From positions 1-5,556 of the forward strand of contig CAJWHX010000256.1 of assembly GCA_913040875.1 (NCBI GenBank): a stretch of DNA of 5,556 nucleotides. Direction: 5' to 3'. Of the stretch, positions 1 through 5,556 are shown piece by piece (within the stretch, counting starts at the first letter, position 1; each line of letters opens with the position of its first letter). The notes under the pieces were generated by a model, which did not search any database, was not told the DNA's origin, and saw only the letters and a program-made list of their open reading frames with translations. The translations under genes and the position numbers were made by a program. This stretch comes from an uncultured Pseudomonadota bacterium (lineage in GTDB: Bacteria; Myxococcota; UBA796).

Positions 1-552
1 TTTTTTGCATTCCCCAAATTCCATATATTGGTTCTTTTGTTTTTTGACCAATCCAGCCTGCTGCATCGAACGTACAAACACAGTCAGTGAAACCATCAAT
101 ATGAACATTGCCATTGTGGTCATCCAATCCTGTGTTCGAAATGGCTCAAACAAATGCAATCCAAAAGGCGTCTCAGCTGAGTAGCATCCTTCTACGGCAC
201 TTGGACACAATGAAGTTACAATCGTATACTGCTGAAAGTGTTCGGGATACCAGAATATCATCAACTGACCGCATATACTTCCAAGCGTGACAATGATCAA
301 TAAGAGGAGAGACCTGTAGAAAGATATGGTGTACTTGTATTTGTCGGTTTGATTAAGCTCAGTCGACGATTGTAACACTCGATTATCCTGTGCCTTTCGG
401 GTAATATAAGCAATATGCACTTTGAGAGACTCAGCAATAAGTTGGAACAAACAAACCACTGCCAAAAGTGAATACATAGGCTGCTGGATATAACCATCAA
501 TCATCTGTCCCAAATGCAACAATACATCACCAAACAAATACAACCATCCCAT
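1..552 (-). CDS. Unrecognised multi-pass membrane protein, N-terminal part (3' end beyond left edge)
   Basis: The minus-strand frame is open from a TGA at 601-603 to base 1, so the C-terminus lies outside the window. From the ATG at 550-552, 184 residues are visible. Four hydrophobic segments lie at about residues 1-15, 26-43, 79-101 and 143-161. The 44-78 loop and the tail after 161 are rich in Lys/Arg, so both should be cytoplasmic. The 102-142 loop has few positive charges and carries Cys116 and Cys123, which fits an extracytoplasmic loop. This regular topology is the main reason to accept the gene. The start is uncertain: in-frame TTG codons at 568-570 and 562-564 would complete the first helix (LCLGVLMGWLYLFGDVLLHL, with two Arg just before it). 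I recognise no family. The tail could lead into a cytoplasmic signalling domain, but that cannot be seen. The gene is divergent from the large plus-strand gene. Confidence 0.7.
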   Translation of the reverse strand, partial: MGWLYLFGDVLLHLGQMIDGYIQQPMYSLLAVVCLFQLIAESLKVHIAYITRKAQDNRVLQSSTELNQTDKYKYTISFYRSLLLLIIVTLGSICGQLMIFWYPEHFQQYTIVTSLCPSAVEGCYSAETPFGLHLFEPFRTQDWMTTMAMFILMVSLTVFVRSMQQAGLVKKQKNQYMEFGECKK

Positions 553-557
553 CAGTA

Positions 558-562
558 CCCCC
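558..562 (-). promoter_or_regulatory. Possible ribosome binding site for the minus-strand membrane protein
   Basis: On the minus strand a run of five G lies five bases before the ATG at 550-552. It is only partly complementary to the 16S anti-SD sequence. It favours that ATG over the upstream TTG codons, although the hydrophobic segment argues for the TTG starts. Confidence 0.25.
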
Positions 563-806
563 AAACACAAACGTCTAGTGTAGAAATCATTACTGTGGAT
601 TCACACAATCTGACTTGCAAAATAACATCTCTCATGAATTAACAGGGTTCCAGAACAACATATCTCGTTCGCCGAGCTTAAGACCATTTATGATGCAAAG
701 AGTACTTGTTCATCTTGCCCAATCTGTACCGAATTCCATTCTATCTGTAAATGAACTTTCAATGCATCCAATCCATACAGAACAAAGTACTCATGGCTGA
801 AGATTC

Positions 807-850
807 ATCTTGCATTGCTGGAGGATAACTTGTAAATTTGGGTGCAAGAT
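807..850. repeat. 8-bp inverted repeat spanning the candidate promoter
   Basis: ATCTTGCA at 807-814 is exactly complementary to TGCAAGAT at 843-850, with 28 bases between the arms. The arms lie over or beside the candidate -35 and -10 boxes of the HEPN-STAND gene. This arrangement could be an operator for a dimeric regulator, but one short repeat is weak evidence. Confidence 0.35.
810..838 (+). promoter_or_regulatory. Weak candidate sigma70-type promoter for the HEPN-STAND gene
   Basis: TTGCAT at 810-815 and TAAATT at 833-838 are separated by 17 bases. They match the consensus hexamers at only 3 and 4 positions. It is the best-spaced pair I found upstream of the ATG at 881. Transcription would start around 845, giving a leader of about 35 bases. 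Confidence 0.25.
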
Positions 851-869
851 TGGAATAGGTCACACAACG

Positions 870-874
870 AGGAG
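870..874 (+). promoter_or_regulatory. Ribosome binding site of the HEPN-STAND gene
   Basis: AGGAG lies six bases before the ATG at 881. An in-frame TAA at 875-877 rules out any longer N-terminus, so the start is well fixed. Confidence 0.8.
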
Positions 875-880
875 TAATCC

Positions 881-3800
881 ATGATTCGTTTTCAAGGGTA
901 CGTCACAGAAGATGGATTCTATGTACTGGACACTGCAACAGGAGCAGTCAAGCTGGTCAAACCAAGTGGTGCTGCCGAGATTTGTACTGCATGGGCTACA
1001 CACATCTCAGTCGCACCACAAATCAGCACGCATACAGAGTCAAATCTACGACCTCCACAATCGCCAGTGGAACCCGCATACAATTTAGATCCACTAGACA
1101 TGATGGTCATTTCGTCCTTCCCCTACCCTATTGCAACAACCTACAAAAGTTTCCTGTACGAACCGGATCCAAGACTGCGATGCAAATTACTGGTTGATAC
1201 CTTCACCAACGTCATCAAAATGTGGGCTCTACAGATCTCAAGTGAGTACCTCACCGCAAAAGATGTCAAGGACACCGCCGTCAATCAAACGCTGAGTCGA
1301 GATTTCCAGCGCCCCTTGATTTCAGCTTGGAATTTGATGCTCCATCGATGCATCCCTGTATTGCAAGAAGCTGATGTTGAGTTCTTCTCACCAGAGTTGC
1401 CACGCTGCTATGAACGACTGGAGAGCCGTTGCAAAGACAAGTTCAGCGTCAAAAAAAGATACGAGGACAAAGAAGGCAACAGCAAGTTCAAGATCTCCAA
1501 ACTGGGTAAGATTCAAGCGATGATAAAATATCGCAACTCGCTAGCGCACGGATACAACCAAAGCACACAGCAAGCCGAGAAGGACCTCTCAATTTATGTA
1601 CCACTCCTGAAAGAAATCCTTGATGCCGCAAAGTTCATGACCAGCACCCCACTGTGTATGATTCAAAAGGAAGATGGAGCGTACAAAACCGTTCGATTGA
1701 TGGGCTTAACTCCAGCACCAGAAGATATGGATATCCCAGCTCTAGACTTGGATCCGGACACATCTCCTGTATTCTTATACAATCCCTCAACTAGACGTGT
1801 GCTTCCTTTGTTCTCATTCTTTGATGTTGAACAAACTGAAACCGACGGGATTGGGTTAAACCAAGACGTATTTCTATTTGAAGGAAGAACCAAGAAATCG
1901 GTCATCTATCTATCGACACAGGGCGAGCACCTAGAAAAGCAAAGTAAGTATCACTACTGGGTTGAACTCCTGTCTAAAAAGGCACTCGAAGTCAAACTCA
2001 TCAATCCAGACAAACTGGATTTGGAAATGCTTCATGCCGCCTGTACACGCATCAACAATCGAACTCTTACCAAGTTCCAAACATCCGGTCGCTTCATTCC
2101 GAAAGTCAGTCACTTTCGCACTGACTTCCACAGTCTGATGCAGCAATTCGTAGCTGGCGAGTTTCAGCTGTTTCTACTCACGGGGGACAATGGGGTCGGT
2201 AAAACGAACTATCTGTCTCAACTGGTCAAACGAAGTCAGAACATTTCACTGTACTATTCAGCCAATGAGTTCCGAAATACAGACCTAGGCTCCAAGATTC
2301 TTCGAGACATGGGCTTCCGAAGCATGTATCTGGAAGACTTCCTCGCCAATTCAAATGAGCATTTTACAAAGGCAGAACGCAAATTCTTTCTGGTGATTGA
2401 TGCACTCGGTTCATTCAATGGTGCATTACCAGAACTGATCGTCGCCATCAATCAACTGATAGAACAAACAGAAGATTACCCTTGGTTCCGGATTGTTGTG
2501 TCTATTCGCAGTGCGGCATACGAGAGATGCAGTACAAAAATACAGTCCCGATCTTCTCAGGCACTCTTTACAATGGAAGACCCACTCAAACCCGGTGAAC
2601 GGACCCACGAAATTCGGATGCTTGACTTTCCTGCCTCGATGGTGTCAGAGTGCTACGACAAGTACAGGAACTACCGATACGTAGATCCCGAAGACGAAGA
2701 AGACCCTGGAGTATACGTCTACCGACCTCGAACTCCCTTCTCCGATTTGGACTCCAATGGCAGTACGGTAGAACTTCTCAGACAACCTCTGATTATGAAA
2801 TTGATCATGAGCACGTTCCATCGACGAGAGCTGCCAAGTACGTTGACCGATGACGAAATCATGCAGATCTTTATGGAACAAGTCGTGGTTGAATCTCAAA
2901 ACCCAGGTCAGGGATACCCCAATCGAAAACGCTTCTTAGTCGCTCTAGCAAGGCAATTGTTTTCACTTGAATCTGAATCTGTAAAAGTGGAATCGTTGTA
3001 TGATATCCCGGTACTTGAAAAGGAAATCCGCAATCGAAATGCCGACAGTGCCTATGTTCAGTTGATTGACATGGGATTGATTCAAGAAGGTTGGCATGAA
3101 GAAGAGGCATTTGTATCCTTTGCAATGGACGAATTGCTTTCCTATCTTTTGGCTCAGATTCTAGAGCCCAAAATCAGTTCGGCTGATGATGTTTTGCAAT
3201 GGAGTGAAAAGGCACAGCACTTCACCCCAATTATTGATGCTGTTCGCATCGTCCTTCAACGTACCATTCGAGATGGTCGAGAGCACTTGTACCTAGACAC
3301 GCTAGACCTAATTGACGTAACAGAAGGTCAAATGGAACCGTCCAGCCTACTTATCATGCAACAATGTGTCCGTGTGATGTACAACCTGTGCATCAACAAT
3401 GATCCAAATCTGAACAAACTGCTGGAGCGACTCGAAGCAAACCCATCGTGGGGAGATTTATTGCTCATCCAACAGTTGATTGAACTCTGTCTAGTCAATG
3501 GAGTATTGGACTACATGGATATCTTATTGGAGACCGCCGAACGAGAAGGTACCGCTCTCGGAGGAGATGCTGAAATTGTGGCGTTACGACTCCAACTCAA
3601 GTCATTTTTCAAAATGGGTAAATACAAAATTGCCTCAGATTTATTTGCCTCCCGTATGAATCTTGGTATTGGAAGAGACGATGCGCTATGGGCTGACATT
3701 CTCTACTTCGCAATTAGAGTAAACAAAAGCATCGGACGTATTGATACGGCCATCGATCTGTACGAACGAGTCATCGGATTTGACACTCTAACTGTGCTCT

Positions 3801-4684
3801 TACGATCAGAACTGATGTGGCAAATGGGACTCATTCATTTTGAACAAGATCGTCCTGAAGTAGCGGAAATGCTACTGCTGCAGGCTGTCGAAGTGACAGA
3901 ACGACACGATTTAATTGAATGTCACATGAAACTATTGAATGCGCTAGCGCGAATCCAAATCGCAACTAGAAGGGTCGAAACGGGCATTGAAACCTTACGG
4001 ACGGTAATACAGATCACCAAAAAACTGGGGGATACAGTAACCGAGCTGTCGGCTCAAAACTCATTGGCCGTCACATTACGCAGTATCGGACAATTTGACC
4101 AAGCGATTGAAGGTCTGTTTAACTCTTTGGGTATTGCAGAACAGCTGGGACGTAAAGTCAGTCAGGCCATTGCGTACACCAACATCGGAGTCCTCTTCTG
4201 GATGTTGAATGATGAGCGTGCCGCTTCGCATCAACAACGGTCCCTGCAGATTTTCCAAGAGAACTCATTCATCCGAGGCATTGGGTACTGTCTATATCGA
4301 ATGATGATCATGTCACACGGTGACTCTAAAACCGTCAACACACTCTCTGCGGAACTGGAACAGTTATCTGAAAGCCTTTCCTATTCTAAGTTGCCTATTT
4401 GGTTGTCCGGTTCTCAGCTCCTGTGTTCACTCGAAGATGGTGACTCAGAGGTCATCTGGAATCAGGTGCAATCTTTGAAAGAAACACGGTCTGCAGTCAA
4501 TCTTGAAAACATCCACGTCGAGGATGGTCCTGTGTTCCCTTGGCTGTACGCTGCTCAGTACATGCAACGACAAGGTCATCTCACTAGACTGAGTGAAACC
4601 CTTTCCATGATCGATACAGAACTGAATGGACGGCACTTCCACAAACGTGAAGAACTCGAACGATTGCGGGAATATATTTTGTAA
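881..4684 (+). CDS. HEPN-STAND NTPase-TPR protein, probable NLR-like antiphage defence protein
   Basis: A complete 1267-residue protein. Residues 1-70 are a small segment of unknown fold. Residues about 75-250 are mostly helical and contain R218-N-S-L-A-H223, the Rx4-6H signature of HEPN domains, many of which are metal-independent RNases. Residues 255-395 form a strand-rich linker. The P-loop NTPase has Walker A GDNGVGKT (435-442), a Walker B strand FFLVID (D507 acidic), a sensor-1-like strand RIVVSIR (R543), and the LLRQPLIMKL segment (632-641) typical of the winged-helix entry in STAND/NACHT proteins. Residues 800-1267 are helical, with about six TPR-like pairs between 895 and 1130. By analogy with Avs and bacterial NACHT proteins, the C-terminus would sense a ligand, the NTPase would oligomerise, and HEPN would cut RNA to halt infection. 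That role is inferred. No transmembrane segment or signal peptide is visible, so it should be cytosolic. The Walker B tail is DALGSF, not the usual DALDE. No partner gene is adjacent. Alternative: a signalling STAND protein, though no DNA-binding output domain is seen. Confidence 0.85.
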   Translation: MIRFQGYVTEDGFYVLDTATGAVKLVKPSGAAEICTAWATHISVAPQISTHTESNLRPPQSPVEPAYNLDPLDMMVISSFPYPIATTYKSFLYEPDPRLRCKLLVDTFTNVIKMWALQISSEYLTAKDVKDTAVNQTLSRDFQRPLISAWNLMLHRCIPVLQEADVEFFSPELPRCYERLESRCKDKFSVKKRYEDKEGNSKFKISKLGKIQAMIKYRNSLAHGYNQSTQQAEKDLSIYVPLLKEILDAAKFMTSTPLCMIQKEDGAYKTVRLMGLTPAPEDMDIPALDLDPDTSPVFLYNPSTRRVLPLFSFFDVEQTETDGIGLNQDVFLFEGRTKKSVIYLSTQGEHLEKQSKYHYWVELLSKKALEVKLINPDKLDLEMLHAACTRINNRTLTKFQTSGRFIPKVSHFRTDFHSLMQQFVAGEFQLFLLTGDNGVGKTNYLSQLVKRSQNISLYYSANEFRNTDLGSKILRDMGFRSMYLEDFLANSNEHFTKAERKFFLVIDALGSFNGALPELIVAINQLIEQTEDYPWFRIVVSIRSAAYERCSTKIQSRSSQALFTMEDPLKPGERTHEIRMLDFPASMVSECYDKYRNYRYVDPEDEEDPGVYVYRPRTPFSDLDSNGSTVELLRQPLIMKLIMSTFHRRELPSTLTDDEIMQIFMEQVVVESQNPGQGYPNRKRFLVALARQLFSLESESVKVESLYDIPVLEKEIRNRNADSAYVQLIDMGLIQEGWHEEEAFVSFAMDELLSYLLAQILEPKISSADDVLQWSEKAQHFTPIIDAVRIVLQRTIRDGREHLYLDTLDLIDVTEGQMEPSSLLIMQQCVRVMYNLCINNDPNLNKLLERLEANPSWGDLLLIQQLIELCLVNGVLDYMDILLETAEREGTALGGDAEIVALRLQLKSFFKMGKYKIASDLFASRMNLGIGRDDALWADILYFAIRVNKSIGRIDTAIDLYERVIGFDTLTVLLRSELMWQMGLIHFEQDRPEVAEMLLLQAVEVTERHDLIECHMKLLNALARIQIATRRVETGIETLRTVIQITKKLGDTVTELSAQNSLAVTLRSIGQFDQAIEGLFNSLGIAEQLGRKVSQAIAYTNIGVLFWMLNDERAASHQQRSLQIFQENSFIRGIGYCLYRMMIMSHGDSKTVNTLSAELEQLSESLSYSKLPIWLSGSQLLCSLEDGDSEVIWNQVQSLKETRSAVNLENIHVEDGPVFPWLYAAQYMQRQGHLTRLSETLSMIDTELNGRHFHKREELERLREYIL

Positions 4685-4850
4685 TCACAAAGCGGATCTG
4701 ACAATGCTCAAAACCTGACATGTCTTTCAACACCCCCTAACAACTTCAGTTCCTTTCCATGGTTCAACCTTCAACGTTCATTACTGCAAATACACTCTGA
4801 CCACTAACCAAATTATTTTCAGTATCACATCACTAATTTGATAAATTAAG

Positions 4851-4856
4851 TATAAT
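4851..4856 (+). promoter_or_regulatory. Consensus -10 box (TATAAT)
   Basis: A perfect TATAAT sits in AT-rich DNA, so transcription would begin near 4863 and the ATG at 4883 would follow a leader of about 20 bases. No good -35 hexamer is found 15-19 bases upstream. The evidence is therefore the -10 box and its placement before a good ribosome binding site. Confidence 0.45.
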
Positions 4857-4872
4857 AACAAAGCAAATAATT

Positions 4873-4879
4873 GGAGAGG
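4873..4879 (+). promoter_or_regulatory. Strong ribosome binding site before an out-of-frame ATG
   Basis: GGAGAGG ends three bases before the ATG at 4883, with its GGAG core six bases away. The frame begun there encodes 20 residues (starting MIRFILQPKQ) and ends at TGA 4943-4945. It is not the frame of the metal-binding repeats that follow, so the start signals seem to belong to a gene whose early coding part is missing. Confidence 0.5.
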
Positions 4880-4886
4880 TCAATGA

Positions 4887-5556
4887 TACGGTTCATCTTG
4901 CAGCCGAAACAATCCATCGGATGTCTTAGACAATTCCGATTGTGAAGATAACAATGGTACCATCTTCCCTTCGGCTCCAGAACTCTGCGATGGTTTGGTA
5001 AATGACTGTAATGGTAGTCTAGCATCCAATGAAATCGACGATGACGGCGATGGATATGTAGAGTGTACCATTGATGGTGGTGGTTGGGATGGGTCTACCA
5101 TTACGGGTGGAGAGGATTGTAATGACTCACAATTTGATATTAACCCAGGTGCCACAGAGGAATGTTTCGATCAAATTGATTCAGATTGCGATGGACAACT
5201 CGATAGCAACTCTTGTACATTGGAATTGATCATTTCCGGAGATACAACAAACTACGATGTATATTCTGAGGCAGGTTCACCAAATACTCCATTGGACATC
5301 TCGGTGATCGTTAACTCCGGCATCACTGTATACTCGACAGATACTGGTATACCTGCATTCACAACTGGCTCCCTACCCTCAGGCTCTCAAGTAACCATCA
5401 CCAATAACGGTACCATTCATGGAGCAGGAGGCAATGGTTCCTGTGGTGGTGGTGCTGGTGGCGATGCCATCCAAGTGACAGTCAACACTTCAATCAACAA
5501 CGCAAGTGGCGCCATATACGGTGGTGGCGGTGGTGGCAACGGAGACGACCCTGCCG
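4887..5556 (+). CDS. MopE-type metal-binding repeat and glycine-rich adhesin-like protein, 5'-truncated, probable pseudogene, open at right edge
   Basis: The frame follows an in-frame TGA at 4884-4886 and stays open to the window end, giving 223 residues. Residues 15-106 hold two MopE-like repeats, with ELCDGLVNDCNGS (32-44), DDDGDGY (51-57), EDCNDSQFDINPGA (76-89) and DSDCDGQLD (98-106). The paired Cys and Asp-rich DGDG loops suggest calcium or other metal binding on the cell surface. Residues 112-223 resemble phage-tail or adhesin modules that pack glycine-rich strands: strand-rich sequence, then TITNNGTIHGAGGNG (170-184) and INNASGAIYGGGGGGNG (203-219). There is no in-frame ATG and no signal peptide, and the first codon falls in the middle of a DGDGYG-like loop. 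The 5' part, including the export signal, is therefore missing or shifted in frame. Alternatives are a single-base assembly error plus a deletion, a silent cassette, or a start at a downstream TTG or GTG. Confidence 0.65.

Larger units (their letters stand above)
553..880. other. Divergent intergenic region without a convincing gene
   Basis: This 328-base gap separates the minus-strand membrane protein from the plus-strand HEPN-STAND gene. Minus-strand frames are closed by frequent stops, the longest opening being about 117 bases (688-805). A plus-strand frame at 615-800 opens with TTG, has no ribosome binding site and shows no recognisable protein. No tRNA-like fold or T-tract hairpin terminator was seen. 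The region carries two copies of TTCATCTTGC (709-718 and 804-813), an 8-bp inverted repeat (807-814 with 843-850), and the start signals of the downstream gene. Confidence 0.6.
4685..4882. other. AT-rich intergenic gap after the HEPN-STAND gene
   Basis: About 200 bases without a gene. The two ATG-led frames on the plus strand (from about 4704 and 4758) close within 15 codons. No strong hairpin with a T-tract follows the TAA at 4682-4684, so no intrinsic terminator can be called. The right half becomes AT-rich and carries start signals of a downstream gene. Confidence 0.5.

Noticed and set aside
297..500. 67-codon minus-strand frame with a hydrophobic N-terminus
   Set aside because: It overlaps the longer open membrane-protein frame on the same strand and is probably its shadow.
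552..635. Frameshift extending the membrane protein to an ATG at 633-635 on the minus strand
   Set aside because: The extra residues are not distinctive, the ribosome binding site is poor, and a TTG or ATG start in the existing frame suffices.
615..800. 61-codon plus-strand frame starting with TTG
   Set aside because: No ribosome binding site, no recognisable protein features, and it lies in an intergenic region with scattered stops in other frames.
4884..4886. TGA read as glycine (recoded genetic code), since it falls where a MopE loop would have Gly
   Set aside because: The 1267-codon gene has no in-frame TGA and uses GGA freely, and the frame upstream of this TGA does not look like MopE and meets a TAA at 4842-4844.
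4880..5155. 91-codon minus-strand frame rich in Ser and Pro
   Set aside because: It is antisense to the MopE repeats, and its composition mirrors their Gly/Asp-rich codons.
1..5556. CRISPR array, tRNA, rRNA, insertion-sequence ends or transposase
   Set aside because: No regularly spaced repeats, clover-leaf sequence, rRNA-like stretch or transposase-like protein was seen.

Overview
The window looks bacterial: Shine-Dalgarno-type start sites, short intergenic gaps and no introns. The only lineage clue is a calcium/metal-binding repeat protein of the MopE type at the right edge. Such proteins are frequent in Myxococcota and other former Deltaproteobacteria, but also occur elsewhere. Base composition is intermediate, with AT-rich intergenic DNA. 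I would not name a genus.

Layout. (1) Positions 1-552, minus strand: the N-terminal 184 codons of an unrecognised multi-pass membrane protein whose 3' end lies beyond the left edge. The frame is open to the edge and gives a consistent four-helix topology. (2) Positions 553-880: a divergent intergenic region with no convincing gene. It holds a weak candidate promoter inside an 8-bp inverted repeat, and the ribosome binding site of the next gene. (3) Positions 881-4684, plus strand: the main gene, a 1267-residue protein read as HEPN-like domain (R218-x4-H223), STAND-type P-loop NTPase (GDNGVGKT at 435-442), winged-helix-like region, and a long helical C-terminus ending in TPR-like repeats. This is the architecture of single-gene, NLR-like bacterial immune proteins: a C-terminal sensor, a central switch NTPase and an N-terminal RNase-type effector. 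(4) Positions 4685-4886: AT-rich intergenic DNA with a consensus -10 box, a strong ribosome binding site and an ATG. (5) Positions 4887-5556, plus strand: a frame encoding MopE-like repeats followed by a glycine-rich domain resembling phage tail adhesins. It is open at the right edge but has no usable start codon. The well-placed ATG at 4883 is in a different frame and closes after 20 codons, so the gene looks 5'-truncated.

No operon links these genes. The HEPN-STAND-TPR gene stands alone between a divergent membrane-protein gene and a damaged surface-protein gene, which fits a stand-alone accessory or defence gene. Its defence role is inferred from domain architecture only.
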